Part shown: positions 6,783 through 17,400 of the stretch, in pieces
Layout of the letters: each line of letters begins with the position of its first letter
Numbering within the stretch: the first letter of the stretch is position 1
Source of the DNA: Pseudomonas fluorescens
GTDB lineage: Bacteria; Pseudomonadota; Gammaproteobacteria; Pseudomonadales; Pseudomonadaceae
Reading direction: 5' to 3'
DNA length: 32,935 bases
Assembly: GCF_002837185.1 (NCBI RefSeq)
Contig: NZ_KZ478004.1
Location: 59,231 to 92,165, forward strand
Made by a program: the position numbers and the translations under genes
The notes under the pieces: generated by a model
What the model saw: the letters and a program-made list of their open reading frames with translations, nothing else
The model's database searches: none
What the model was told of the DNA's origin: nothing

Positions 6783-8525
6783 ATGGCCAAGCCCCATGCC
6801 GTTGCGCCTTTGTTCAAGGCGCTGGGTGAGTACAAGAGCATCTTGATCAGCATTGGCTGTTTTACCGCCTTGATTAACCTGTTGATGCTGGTGCCATCGA
6901 TCTACATGCTGCAAGTGTACGACCGCGTGCTGTCCTCCCAGAATGAAACTACGCTGGTGATGTTGACGCTGATGGTCGTGGGGTTCTTTGTCTTTATAGG
7001 CCTGCTCGAAGTTATCCGCAGTTTTGTGGTGATCCGCATCGGCAGCCAGTTGGAGCGACGTTTCAACTTGCGCGTTTACAAAGCCGCGTTCGAACGCAAC
7101 CTGCAACGCGGGCAAGGGCATGCGGGGCAATCCCTGGGCGACCTGACCCACATTCGCCAGTTCATTACGGGGCCGGCGCTGTTCGCGTTTTTCGATGCGC
7201 CATGGTTTCCCATCTACCTGTTCGTGATTTTCCTGTTCAACGTCTGGCTTGGCGTGCTCGCCACGGCGGGAGCGGTGCTGCTGATCGGCCTGGCGTGGCT
7301 GAACGAGTACCTGACCAAAAAGCCGCTGGGCGACGCCGCCGGTTTTTCCCAACAGTCGACGCAGTTGGCCACCAGCCATTTGCACAATGCCGAAACCATC
7401 CAGGCCATGGGCATGCTCGGTGCGCTGCGCCAGCGTTGGTTTGCGGTGCATTCGCAGTTCCTCGGCTTGCAGAACAAGGCCAGCGACACCGGCTCGGTGA
7501 TCACTTCCCTGAGCAAATCCTTGCGGCTGTGCCTGCAATCCCTGGTATTGGGCTTGGGCGCGTTTCTAGTGATCAAGGGCGATATGACCGCCGGGATGAT
7601 GATCGCCGGCTCCATTTTGATGGGCCGGGTACTGAGCCCCATCGACCAGTTGATCGCCGTATGGAAACAATGGAGTTCGGCCAAGCTGGCCTACCAGCGC
7701 CTCGATGAACTGCTGCGCGAGTTTCCCCCGCAAGGCGAGCAGATGGCCTTGCCGGCGCCCAAGGGTCAGGTCAGTTTCGAGCAGGTCAGCGCCGGCCCGC
7801 CCGGTCGACGCCTGGCGACCCTGCACCACGTCAGCTTCACCCTGGCGGCCGGCGAAGTGCTGGGCGTACTCGGCGCCTCCGGCTCGGGCAAATCCACCCT
7901 GGCCCGCGTGTTGGTGGGCGTATGGCCGACCCTGGCCGGCACGGTGCGCCTGGACGGCGCGGATATTCACCGCTGGGACCGCGACGACCTCGGCCCGCAT
8001 ATTGGCTACCTGCCACAGGACATCGAACTGTTCAGCGGCAGCATCGCCGACAACATCGCGCGCTTTCGCGAAGCCGACCCGGAACGGGTGGTCAAGGCGG
8101 CGCAACAAGCCGGGGTGCATGAATTGATCCTGCGCCTGCCCCAAGGCTACGACACCGTACTGGGCGACAACGGCGGCGGCCTGTCCGGCGGGCAGAAGCA
8201 ACGCGTAGCCCTGGCTCGCGCCTTGTACGGCGGGCCGCGGCTGATCGTGCTGGATGAGCCCAACTCCAACCTCGACACCGTCGGCGAAGCGGCACTGGCC
8301 AGCGCCATCGTGCAGATGAAGGCCCAGGGCAGCAGCGTGGTGCTGGTGACTCACCGTTCCTCCGCCTTGGCCCAGGCCGACAAGTTGCTGGTGCTCAGCG
8401 AAGGCCAGTTGCAAGCGTTCGGACCGAGCCAGGAAGTGCTGCGCGCGTTGTCCGGCCAGCACGAAGCACCGAAGGAAAGACCCGGCGGTAGGAGCGAGCT
8501 TGCTCGCGAAAGTCGTCAACGATGA
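6783..8525 (+). CDS. aprD: Type I secretion ABC transporter AprD
   Basis: A 580-residue inner-membrane exporter ATPase of the PrtD/AprD class. The N-terminal half holds about six membrane helices, starting with SILISIGCFTALINLLMLV. The ATPase half has Walker A GASGSGKST at about 364-372, signature LSGGQ at 467-471 and Walker B LIVLDEP at about 487-493. With AprE and AprF it exports AprX and LipA from cytoplasm to medium in one step. I chose ATG at 6783 (MAKPHAVAPL), preceded by GGGAAGAG; the frame opens at 6714 but that start has no family support. The last dozen residues, ending RSELARESRQR, are encoded by a REP element and are probably not functional sequence. Confidence 0.96.
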   Translation: MAKPHAVAPLFKALGEYKSILISIGCFTALINLLMLVPSIYMLQVYDRVLSSQNETTLVMLTLMVVGFFVFIGLLEVIRSFVVIRIGSQLERRFNLRVYKAAFERNLQRGQGHAGQSLGDLTHIRQFITGPALFAFFDAPWFPIYLFVIFLFNVWLGVLATAGAVLLIGLAWLNEYLTKKPLGDAAGFSQQSTQLATSHLHNAETIQAMGMLGALRQRWFAVHSQFLGLQNKASDTGSVITSLSKSLRLCLQSLVLGLGAFLVIKGDMTAGMMIAGSILMGRVLSPIDQLIAVWKQWSSAKLAYQRLDELLREFPPQGEQMALPAPKGQVSFEQVSAGPPGRRLATLHHVSFTLAAGEVLGVLGASGSGKSTLARVLVGVWPTLAGTVRLDGADIHRWDRDDLGPHIGYLPQDIELFSGSIADNIARFREADPERVVKAAQQAGVHELILRLPQGYDTVLGDNGGGLSGGQKQRVALARALYGGPRLIVLDEPNSNLDTVGEAALASAIVQMKAQGSSVVLVTHRSSALAQADKLLVLSEGQLQAFGPSQEVLRALSGQHEAPKERPGGRSELARESRQR

Positions 8526-8585
8526 CGCGCTCCGATTGGCTACCCACAGTGCCTGTGGGTTTTTCGCGAGCAAGCTCGCTCCTAC
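8488..8585 (+). repeat. REP pair (GTAGGAGCGAGC type) across aprD 3' end
   Basis: The left unit at 8488-8509 (GTAGGAGCGAGCTTGC, then TCGCGA) and its inverted partner at 8564-8585 form a pair with a 54-base centre. The left unit lies inside the aprD frame and supplies its final codons and stop at 8523-8525. The pair fills most of the 91-base gap before aprE and could fold in mRNA as one long hairpin, shielding aprD 3' end. Confidence 0.92.
8542..8564 (+). terminator. Terminator-like hairpin between aprD and aprE
   Basis: ACCCACAG (8542-8549) pairs with CTGTGGGT (8553-8560) over 8 bp with triloop TGC, and the stem is followed by four more T, making a run of five. That is the form of a weak intrinsic terminator, placed in the centre of the REP pair and before the next operon gene. 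If it works it would lower aprE and aprF relative to aprD; pairing of the flanking REP arms could interfere with it. Confidence 0.5.
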
Positions 8586-8616
8586 ACGTTTTGCGTCAAG
8601 CAGTAAGGATACTTGC

Positions 8617-9909
8617 ATGATTTACGAACAACACGACGCGCGCACCTTCGTGCGCATGGGCTGGCTGCTGACCGTGGTCGGCGCCGGCGGGTTTTTCCTC
8701 TGGGCCAGCCTCGCGCCGCTTGATCAAGGCATTCCGGTACAGGGCACGGTGGTGGTGTCGGGCAAGCGCAAGGCCGTGCAAACCCTCAGTCCCGGCGTGG
8801 TCAGCCGGATTCTGGTGCGCGACGGCGAGGCCGTGAAACAAGGCCAGCCGCTGTTTCGCCTCGACCAGACCCAGCACCAGGCCGACGTGCAATCGCTGCA
8901 AGCCCAGTACCGTATGGCCTGGGCCAGCGCCGCACGCTGGCAGAGTGAGCGTGACAACCTGCCCGGCGTGACGTTTCCCGCCGAGCTGAGCACTGATCCC
9001 GACCCGGCACTGGCGCTGGTATTGGAGGGCCAACGCCAACTGTTCAGCAGTCGCCGCGAGGCCTTTGCCCGCGAGCAGGCCGGCATTCGGGCGAGCATCG
9101 ACGGTGCCATGTCGCAGTTGGGCGGCATGCGCCGTGCCCGCAGCGACCTGACCGCCCAGGCGCAATCCCTGCGCGACCAGTTGAGCAACCTGCAACCGCT
9201 GGCCGACAACGGCTACATCCCGCGTAACCGCCTGATGGACTACCAGCGCCAGTTGTCCCAGGTGCAGCAGGACCTGGCGCAAAACGCCGGCGAGAGTGGC
9301 CGCGTCGAGCAGGGCATTGTCGAGTCGCGCCTCAAATTGCAGCAGCACAGCGAGGAATACCAGAAGGAAGTGCGCAGCCAATTGGCCGACGCGCAACTGC
9401 GCAGCCTGACCCTGGAGCAGCAACTCACCTCCGCCGGTTTCGACCTGCAACACAGCGAAATCAACGCGCCGGCCGATGGCATCGCGGTCAACCTTGGCGT
9501 ACACACCATCGGTGCCGTGGTGCGCGCGGGGGAAACCCTGCTGGAGATTGTGCCCCAAGGCACGCGCCTGGAAGTGGAAGGGCATTTGCCGGTGCACCTG
9601 GTGGACAAGGTCGGTACGCACTTGCCGGTGGACATCCTCTTCACCGCCTTCAACCAGAGCCGCACCCCGCGCGTGCCGGGGGAGGTGAGCCTGATTTCCG
9701 CCGACCAGATGCTCGATGAAAAGACCGGTGCGCCGTATTACGTGCTGCGCACCACCGTCAGCGAAGCGGCGCTGGAAAAACTCCACGGCCTGGTGATCAA
9801 GCCGGGCATGCCCGCCGAGATGTTCGTGCGCACCGGCGAGCGCTCGTTGCTCAATTACCTGTTCAAGCCGCTGCTCGATCGCGCCGGCTCTGCGTTGACC
9901 GAGGAATGA
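8617..9909 (+). CDS. aprE: Type I secretion membrane fusion protein AprE
   Basis: A 430-residue HlyD-family periplasmic adaptor. A short cytosolic N-terminus is followed by one membrane helix near residues 10-30 (GWLLTVVGAGGFFLWASL), then a lipoyl-like half motif (GTVVVSGKRKAVQTLSPGVV), a long coiled-coil hairpin from about 85 to 275, the second lipoyl half and the beta-barrel. It links AprD to AprF. The start is ATG at 8617 with AAGGAT upstream (MIYEQHDART); the open frame extends back to 8500 only because it reads through the REP pair. The stop overlaps the start region of aprF, indicating translational coupling. Confidence 0.95.
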   Translation: MIYEQHDARTFVRMGWLLTVVGAGGFFLWASLAPLDQGIPVQGTVVVSGKRKAVQTLSPGVVSRILVRDGEAVKQGQPLFRLDQTQHQADVQSLQAQYRMAWASAARWQSERDNLPGVTFPAELSTDPDPALALVLEGQRQLFSSRREAFAREQAGIRASIDGAMSQLGGMRRARSDLTAQAQSLRDQLSNLQPLADNGYIPRNRLMDYQRQLSQVQQDLAQNAGESGRVEQGIVESRLKLQQHSEEYQKEVRSQLADAQLRSLTLEQQLTSAGFDLQHSEINAPADGIAVNLGVHTIGAVVRAGETLLEIVPQGTRLEVEGHLPVHLVDKVGTHLPVDILFTAFNQSRTPRVPGEVSLISADQMLDEKTGAPYYVLRTTVSEAALEKLHGLVIKPGMPAEMFVRTGERSLLNYLFKPLLDRAGSALTEE

Positions 9910-9911
9910 AC

Positions 9912-11252
9912 ATGAAGCCTGTGTTCATCGCCTTGCTGTTGAGCTGTGCCAGTGCGCACGCCGCCATGGGCCCGTTCGATGTGTATGAGCAGGCCCTGCG
10001 CAATGACCCGGTGTTCCTTGGCGCGATCAAGGAGCGCGACGCCGGCCTGGAAAACCGCACCATCGGCCGCGCCGGCTTGTTGCCAAGGCTGTCGTACAAC
10101 TACAACAAGGGCCGCAACAATTCCGAAGCGCACCTGCCCGACGGCCGTGGCGGCAGCTATCGCGACGACCGCAACTACAACAGCTACGGCTCCACCTTCA
10201 GCCTGCAACAACCGCTGTTCGACTACGAAGCCTACGCCAACTACCGCAAGGGCGTGGCCCAGGCGCTGTTTGCCGACGAGAGCTTTCGTGACAAGAGCCA
10301 GGTCCTGCTGGTGCGGGTGTTGAGCTATTACACCCAGGCGCTGTTCGCCCAGGACCAGATCGACATCGCCCGCGCCAAGAAGAAAGCGTTCGAGCAGCAG
10401 TTCCAGCAGAACGAACACTTGTTCAAGGCAGGCGAGGGCACGCGCACGGACATCCTGGAAGCTGAATCGCGCTATGAGCTGGCCACCGCCGAAGAGATCC
10501 AGGCCCTGGATGAGCAGGATGCCTCCCTGCGCGAGCTGGGTGCGTTGATTGGCGTGCAAAGCGTGAATATCGACGACCTGGCGCCGCTGAACCACAGCTT
10601 CGCCGCGTTCAGCCTGAGCCCGGCCAACTACGCCACCTGGCACGAACTGGCGCTGACCAACAACCCGGTGCTGGCCTCGCAGCGCCAATCCCTGGAAGTG
10701 GCGCGCTATGAAGTGGAGCGCAACCGCGCCGGGCATTTGCCGAAAATTACCGCCTACGCCAGTTCACGCAAGCAGGAATCGGACAGCGGCAACACCTACA
10801 ACCAGCGCTACGACACCAACACCATCGGCGTCGAAGTCAGCCTGCCGCTGTATGCCGGTGGCGCTATCTCGGCCTCCACGCGCCAGGCCAGCCGCGCCAT
10901 GGAGCAGGCCGAGTACGAACTGGAAGGCAAGACCCGCGAAACCCTGATCGAACTGCGCCGCCAGTTCAGTGCCTGCCTGTCCGGGGTGAGCAAGTTGCGC
11001 GCCTATCAGAAGGCCCTGACCTCGGCCGAGGCACTGGTGGTGTCGACCAAACAAAGCATCCTCGGCGGCGAGCGGGTCAACCTCGATGCGTTGAATGCCG
11101 AGCAGCAGCTCTACAGCACCCGCCGCGACCTGGCCCAGGCGCGGTACGACTACCTGATGGCCTGGACCAAATTGCATTACTACGCGGGCAACTTGCGCGA
11201 CACCGACCTGGCCAAGGTGGACGAGGCCTTCGGTCCGGAGAGAACGCGGTAG
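9912..11252 (+). CDS. aprF: Type I secretion outer membrane protein AprF (TolC family)
   Basis: A 446-residue outer-membrane channel with a Sec signal (MKPVFIALLLSCASAHA) and the two tandem TolC halves, seen in YEQALRNDPVFLGA near the N-terminus and WHELALTNNPVLASQRQ in the middle. As a trimer it provides the exit duct for AprX and LipA. An ATG at 9906 overlaps the aprE stop, but GAGGA ends directly before it; ATG at 9912 has that GAGGA 6 bases upstream and gives the usual MK start, so it is preferred. The 34-base gap to prtA contains CAGGAG as the next ribosome binding site, with no terminator. Confidence 0.95.
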   Translation: MKPVFIALLLSCASAHAAMGPFDVYEQALRNDPVFLGAIKERDAGLENRTIGRAGLLPRLSYNYNKGRNNSEAHLPDGRGGSYRDDRNYNSYGSTFSLQQPLFDYEAYANYRKGVAQALFADESFRDKSQVLLVRVLSYYTQALFAQDQIDIARAKKKAFEQQFQQNEHLFKAGEGTRTDILEAESRYELATAEEIQALDEQDASLRELGALIGVQSVNIDDLAPLNHSFAAFSLSPANYATWHELALTNNPVLASQRQSLEVARYEVERNRAGHLPKITAYASSRKQESDSGNTYNQRYDTNTIGVEVSLPLYAGGAISASTRQASRAMEQAEYELEGKTRETLIELRRQFSACLSGVSKLRAYQKALTSAEALVVSTKQSILGGERVNLDALNAEQQLYSTRRDLAQARYDYLMAWTKLHYYAGNLRDTDLAKVDEAFGPERTR

Positions 11253-11286
11253 GGGCGACACATAACAATAAAACAGGAGTGTACGG

Positions 11287-14244
11287 ATGATCACGGATTC
11301 ACCACGGTTCAAACCCTTCACCGCAGGCTCATTGCTGCTGTTGTCCGTTGCGGCGCAGGCGCAATACGCCGAAACCGGCCAGCCGGGTAACCCGGCCAGT
11401 TGGCGTTCCGCCGAGTACCAGAGCGATTGGGGCCTGGGGCGCATGAAGGCCGATGAAGCCTATGCCGCCGGAATCAGCGGCAAGGGCGTGAAAATCGGTG
11501 CGCTGGACTCGGGGTTCGATGCCAATCACCCCGAAGCGTCCAAAGATCGCTTCCATCCGGTCACCGCCAGCGGCACTTACGTCGATGGCAGGCCCTTCAG
11601 CACCACCGGCGCACTCAACCCGAACAACGACTCCCACGGCACCCATGTCACCGGCACCATGGGCGCGGCGCGCGACGGCGTGGGCATGCATGGCGTGGCG
11701 TACAACGCCCAGGTCTATGTCGGCAACACCAACGCCAACGACAGCTTTCTGTTCGGCCCGACTCCGGACCCTCAGTACTTCAAAACGGTGTACAGCGCCC
11801 TGGTCGATTCCGGCGTGCGCGCCATCAACAACAGCTGGGGCAGCCAGCCCAAGGACGTCAGCTACCAGACCCTGGGCGATCTGCACGCGGCCTACGCCCA
11901 GCACTACAACCGCGGCACCTGGCTGGACGCGGCGGCGGATGTGGCCAAGGCTGGCGTGATCAACGTGTTCAGCGCCGGCAACAGCGGCTATGCGAATGCC
12001 AGCGTGCGCTCGGCGCTGCCGTATTTCCAGCCGGAACTGGAAGGTCACTGGCTGGCGGTGTCGGGGCTGGATAGGGCCAACAACCAGAAGTACAACCAGT
12101 GCGGCATCGCCAAGTACTGGTGTATCTCCACCCCGGGTGCGCTGATCAACAGCACCATCCCGGACGGCGGTTATGGCGTGAAATCCGGCACCTCGATGTC
12201 GGCGCCCCATGCCACCGGCGCGTTGGCGCTGGTGATGGAGCGCTATCCCTACATGACCAACGAGCAGGCGCTGCAGGTACTATTGACCACCGCCACGCAA
12301 CTTGACGGCTCAATCACCCAGGCCCCCAACGCCATCGTCGGCTGGGGCGTGCCTGACCTGGGCCGGGCAATGCATGGGCCGGGGCAGTTGCTGGGCGCGA
12401 TGGACGTGAACCTCGCAGCCGGGCAGGGCGATGTGTGGAGCAATGGCATCTCCGACCAGGCGCTGCTCCAGCGTCAGGCCGAAGACCGCGCCGAGCACAG
12501 CGCCTGGCAGCAAACCCTGCTCGACAAAGGCTGGCAGAACGGCGTGGGCACCAGCGCCAGCCAGCAGGACCAGACCGACTACGCCGTGGGCAGTGCGCGC
12601 GATCAGGCGGCGGCGAACCGCGTGTACGAAGGCAGCCTGATCAAATCCGGCGCGGGCAGCCTGGTGCTCAGCGGCGACAGCACCTATCGCGGCGCAACCA
12701 TCGTCAACGGCGGCCTGCTGGCGGTGAACGGCTCGTTGACCTCGGCCGTGACGGTCAACGACAGCGGCACCCTCGGCGGCTCCGGACGGATCGGCGCGCT
12801 GTCGGTCAACAACGGCGGGCGTGTGGCGCCGGGCAACTCGGTGGGCACCTTGCAGGTAGCCGGGGATGTGAATCTGGGCGCCGGCTCCACCTATGCGGTG
12901 GAACTCACCCCCACCAGCAGCGACCGCATCGTCGCCGGCGGCAAGGCCGTGCTGGGTGGCGGTACGGTTACCCTGGCCCTGGAAAACAGCCCGACATTAT
13001 TGAGCCAGGGTCAGGCCCAAAGCCTGATCGGCCGGCAGTATTCGATTCTCGAGGCGGCAGGCGGTGTCCAGGGCCAGTTCGGCCAGGTGCTGCCGAACTA
13101 TCTGTTCCTCGGCGGCACCCTGGATTACGCCGCCACTGGGGTGCAACTGAATGTCGGGCGCAATGACGCCAGCTTCGCCAGCGTCGCCGCCACCCGCAAC
13201 CAGCGCGCCGTCGCCACGGCCGCCGAGCAGTTGGGTGCGGGTAACCCGGTGTACGAAAGCCTGCTGCAGTCGGACTCGGTGACCACGGCGCAACAGGGCC
13301 TGCAGCAACTGTCCGGTGAAATCTACCCGGCCGTGGGCGCGATGTTGATCAACGACAGCCGCCAACTGCGCGATGCGGTGGGCGAGCGCTTGCGCCATGT
13401 GCCGGTGGCCGGTGAAAGCAACCTGTGGTTCAAGGCACTGGGTGCCTGGGGCAAGTCCGACACGCGCGGTGAAGCGGCAGGTTCCACCACCTCCCTCGGC
13501 GGCTTGCTGGCGGGGGTCGATGGCGCACTGGACGAACAGACCCGCGTCGGTGTGGTCGCCGGCTACAGCGACAGCTCATTGAGCATGGGCGGCGGCACGC
13601 ATTCCTCGGCGTCCATCGACAGCTATCACTTCGGCGCCTACGCCGGGCGTGAGCTGGGCGACTGGCGCCTGAGTGTCGGCGGTGCCTACAGCTGGCATCG
13701 CGGCGATGTGAAGCGCGACCTGCAATACGGCGAGGTCAGCGGCAAGCAAAAGACCAAGCTGGAGGCGCGCACGGCGCAGCTGTTCACCGAAGCCGCGTAC
13801 CGCATTCACCTGCAACCGCTGGCATTGGAGCCCTTCGCCAACCTGGCCTACGTGCACCTGGACAGTGACTCGTTCCACGAAAAAGGCGCGGCGGCGGCCC
13901 TGGAGCGCGGCAGTGACCGACGTGATGCGGTGCTCGGCACGCTGGGCGTGCGTGCCCTGAAAACCCTGGCCCTCAATGACCACCAGCAACTGGAGCTGTC
14001 CGGCTCGCTGGGTTGGCAACACAGCCTGACGGCGGTGGAATCCGAGGAACACCTGGCGTTTGTCGCCGGCGGGCCGTCATTTGCCGTGCGCAGCGCACCG
14101 TTGCTGCGCGACGCCGCGTTGGTAGGGCTGCAGGCGAGCCTGGCGCTGAGCCCGGCGACACGGGTCAACCTGGATTACAACGGCCAATTGGGCGGGCGCG
14201 AGAAAACCCAGGGCGTGGGGCTGAGCCTGAACTGGCAGTTCTAA
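11287..14244 (+). CDS. prtA: Autotransporter subtilase PrtA
   Basis: A 985-residue type Va autotransporter. Residues 1-26 form the signal peptide. The S8 protease domain follows with catalytic Asp74 (ALDSGFD), His117 (SHGTHVTG) and Ser303 (GTSMSAPHATG), and the oxyanion Asn in NNSWG. Around residues 450-530 lies the autotransporter-associated beta-strand repeat (LVLSGDSTYRGATIVNGG) ending in VAPGNSVGTL, the start of the passenger stem. The outer-membrane barrel covers about 712-985 and ends in LNWQF, with terminal Phe as BAM signal. It should secrete or display a serine protease independently of AprDEF although it is in the same operon. It is closely related to PrtB downstream. Confidence 0.95.
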   Translation: MITDSPRFKPFTAGSLLLLSVAAQAQYAETGQPGNPASWRSAEYQSDWGLGRMKADEAYAAGISGKGVKIGALDSGFDANHPEASKDRFHPVTASGTYVDGRPFSTTGALNPNNDSHGTHVTGTMGAARDGVGMHGVAYNAQVYVGNTNANDSFLFGPTPDPQYFKTVYSALVDSGVRAINNSWGSQPKDVSYQTLGDLHAAYAQHYNRGTWLDAAADVAKAGVINVFSAGNSGYANASVRSALPYFQPELEGHWLAVSGLDRANNQKYNQCGIAKYWCISTPGALINSTIPDGGYGVKSGTSMSAPHATGALALVMERYPYMTNEQALQVLLTTATQLDGSITQAPNAIVGWGVPDLGRAMHGPGQLLGAMDVNLAAGQGDVWSNGISDQALLQRQAEDRAEHSAWQQTLLDKGWQNGVGTSASQQDQTDYAVGSARDQAAANRVYEGSLIKSGAGSLVLSGDSTYRGATIVNGGLLAVNGSLTSAVTVNDSGTLGGSGRIGALSVNNGGRVAPGNSVGTLQVAGDVNLGAGSTYAVELTPTSSDRIVAGGKAVLGGGTVTLALENSPTLLSQGQAQSLIGRQYSILEAAGGVQGQFGQVLPNYLFLGGTLDYAATGVQLNVGRNDASFASVAATRNQRAVATAAEQLGAGNPVYESLLQSDSVTTAQQGLQQLSGEIYPAVGAMLINDSRQLRDAVGERLRHVPVAGESNLWFKALGAWGKSDTRGEAAGSTTSLGGLLAGVDGALDEQTRVGVVAGYSDSSLSMGGGTHSSASIDSYHFGAYAGRELGDWRLSVGGAYSWHRGDVKRDLQYGEVSGKQKTKLEARTAQLFTEAAYRIHLQPLALEPFANLAYVHLDSDSFHEKGAAAALERGSDRRDAVLGTLGVRALKTLALNDHQQLELSGSLGWQHSLTAVESEEHLAFVAGGPSFAVRSAPLLRDAALVGLQASLALSPATRVNLDYNGQLGGREKTQGVGLSLNWQF

Positions 14245-14263
14245 AGGCACACCACAGTCCAAA

Positions 14264-14352
14264 TGTGGGAGGGGGCTTGCCCCGATGAGGGTGGGTCAGC
14301 CAGCACTTCCGGCGACTGACACTCCGCTATCGGGGGCAAGCCCCCTCCCACA
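14264..14352 (+). repeat. REP pair (TGTGGGAGGGGGCTTG type) between prtA and prtB
   Basis: The left unit at 14264-14286 lacks one C of the usual run; the inverted partner at 14329-14352 is complete. Together they fill the 171-base gap between prtA and prtB and could fold into one long hairpin in the operon mRNA. Transcription must pass it if prtB and lipA belong to the same transcript. Confidence 0.93.
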
Positions 14353-14415
14353 GGAGGACAGTGGCGCCGGGTCGAGATTTTTCCAAATGCAATAAGAAAA
14401 CTAAGGAAGGTCACC

Positions 14416-17400
14416 GTGAAAAAATGCAAGTCAGGGTTCACCATCGCCCTCCACACAGGCCCGGGCTACCCGCTCAAGGCGTTGAGCCGCGTGCCATACG
14501 GCGCGCTGCTGTGCTGCCTGGCCAGCCTGGGGACAGCCCAGGCCGCACCCTATGTGGAAACCGGCAAGCCGGGCGATGCCGCCAGTTGGCGCAGCAACGA
14601 ATTCAAGGCCGACTGGGGCCTGGGCGCCGTGCACGCCGACACCGCGTATGCCGCCGGCTACACCGGCAAGGGCGTCAAGCTGGGCATCTTCGACCAGCCG
14701 GTGTACGCCCCGCATCCGGAATTCGCCAGCCCCGACAAAGTGGTGACAATCGTCACCGAGGGCATTCGCCAGTACACCGACCCGTATATCCCGGTGAAGG
14801 CCGGTGATGCGTTTCGCTATGACGGCACGCCGTCCCTGGGCTCCAACGGCAAGCTGGGCAACCACGGCACCCATGTCGGCGGCATTGCGGCGGGTAACCG
14901 CGACGGCGGGCCGATGCATGGCGTGGCGTTCAACGCGCAAATCATCAGCGCTGAAAACGGTGACCCAGGCCCGGAAGACGGGATCATCCTGGGCAACGAT
15001 GGCGCGGTGTACAAAGCCGGTTGGGATGCGCTGGTTGCCAGCGGCGCACGCATCATCAACAACAGCTGGGGCATCGGCATCGGTGATCAGTACGCCAAGG
15101 GCGGGCGCGATCCGGCGTTCCCCAACTTCACGGTCAATGAAGCCCAGGCGCAGTTCAACAACATCCGGCCGATCCTCGGCACGATCGCCGGGGGCGCTTA
15201 TCAAGGCGCGATCGACGCGGCCCGCAGCGGTGTGCTGACCATCTTCGCCGCCGGTAACGACTACAACCGCAATAACCCCGATGCCATCTCGGGCCTGGCG
15301 TATTTCGTGCCGGAAATTGCGCCGAACTGGCTGTCGGTGGCGGCCCTGCAACAGAACCCGGACACCGCGAGCGCCAACCCCTACGTGATCAGCACCTTCT
15401 CGTCGCGCTGTGGCTATGCGGCGAGTTTCTGCGTGGCGGCGCCGGGTACGAAGATTTTCAGTTCGATCATCAACGGCACCAACCTGGACAACCTCACCAA
15501 CGACTACGCCAACTTCAACGGCACCTCGATGGCCGCGCCTCATGTGGCCGGCAGTGCGGCGGTGCTGATGGAGCGTTTCCCGTACATGAGTGGCGACCAG
15601 ATCTCCACGCTGCTCAAGACCACCGCCACCGACCTCGGCGCGCCGGGCATCGATTCGCTGTATGGCTGGGGCATGATCAACCTGGGCAAGGCGATCAACG
15701 GTCCGGGGATGTTCGTTACCGCCGAGGATATTCCGGCCGAGTTTCGCATCGACGGCGCCTACGGCAGTGGCCAGTTCGTCGCGGACCTGCCGGGCATTGG
15801 CGCGGTGGTGGATGCCGGCAAACCGACCCAGCGTGTGTGCAACGACATCCATTGCGGGCTGGATGTGTGGAGCAATGACATCGCCGGGCATGGCGGCCTG
15901 ACCAAGCAGGGCATTGGCACGCTGGTGCTGACCGGCGCCAACACCTACAGCGGCCCGACCCTGGTCAACCAGGGCTTGCTGGCGATCAACGGCTCGGTTA
16001 CGTCCGACGTCACTGTCAGCCAGAGCGGCGTGGTCGGTGGCTCGGGGCGTATCGGCTCGCTGAGCGCAAAAAGCGGCGGCACCGTGGCGCCGGGCAACTC
16101 CATCGGCACGCTGAACGTGGCGGGCAATGTCACCTTTGATGCGGGCTCGACTTACGCGGTGGAACTGTCGCCCACCAGCAGCGACCGGATTGTCGCCGGC
16201 GGCACTGCCACGCTCAATGGCGGCACCGTGACCCTGGCCCTGGAAAACAGTCCGACCTTGTTGAGCGTGTCCCAGGCGCAAAGCCTGATTGGCCGCCAGT
16301 ACAACATCCTGCAAGCCGCAGGCGGTGTCACCGGCCGCTTCGGTGCGGTACTGCCGGACTACCTGTTCATCGGCGGCACGTTGAACTACGCAGCGGGCGG
16401 TGTGCAACTGGATGTGGCACGCACCAACAGCTTCGCCAGTGTCGCCGCTACGCCGAACCAGCGCGCCGTCGCCGCCGCCGCCGAGCAATTGGGCGCAGGC
16501 AATGGGGTGTATGAAAGCTTGCTGCTGGCCCCGACCGCGGCCTCGGCACAGGGCGCGTTCCAGCAACTGAGCGGCGAAGTCTATCCAGCCCTGGAGACTG
16601 CGCTGGTCAATGACAGCCGCTACGTGCGCGAAGCGGTTGGCGAGCGGCTGCGCAACGGTGAAATGGGCGCGACCAGCCAGGCTATCGACAGTCGTGGCAA
16701 CGTGTGGGTCAAGGCGCTCGGGGCCTGGGGCAAGACCGACAGCCGCAGCGACACGGCCGGCTACACCACGTCCATCGGCGGCATGCTGGCCGGCGTGGAC
16801 GGTGCCCTCGACGACGCAACGCGCATCGGCCTGGTGGCGGGCTACAGCGATACGTCGCTGAACATGGGCAGCGACACCCATAGCCGTGCCTCGGTCGACA
16901 GCTACCACTTCGGCGCCTATGCCGGGCATGAAATCGGCGCCTGGCGCCTGAGCGGCGGAGCCACCTACAGCTGGCACCGCGCCGATGTGAAGCGCGACCT
17001 GCAATACGGCGACGTCAGCGGCAAGCAAAAAGCCAAGGTCGATGCCCACAGCACCCAGGTGTTCACCGAGGCGGCGTACCGCATCAACCTGCAACCCCTG
17101 GCGCTTGAGCCATTCGCCAACCTGGCCTACGTGCACCTGGACACGGACAGCTTCAAAGAGAAGGGCGATGCCGCCGCGCTGAAAAGTGGCGACGACAGCC
17201 GCGACCTGGTGCTGAGCACCTTGGGGGTGCGCGCCTTGAAAACCTTCAACGTCAATGATCACCAGCAACTGGAAGTCTCCGGCACCCTGGGCTGGCAGCA
17301 CAACCTGAGCAGCACCGACTCCGAGCAGCACCTGGCGTTTGCCTCCGGTGGCCCTTCGTTCGCGGTGCAAAGCGCGCCGATGGTGCGCGATGCCGCCCTG

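Noticed and set aside
8500..8616. Extended aprE N-terminus
   Set aside because: It is translated REP sequence; the HlyD-type N-terminus begins at MIYEQHDART.
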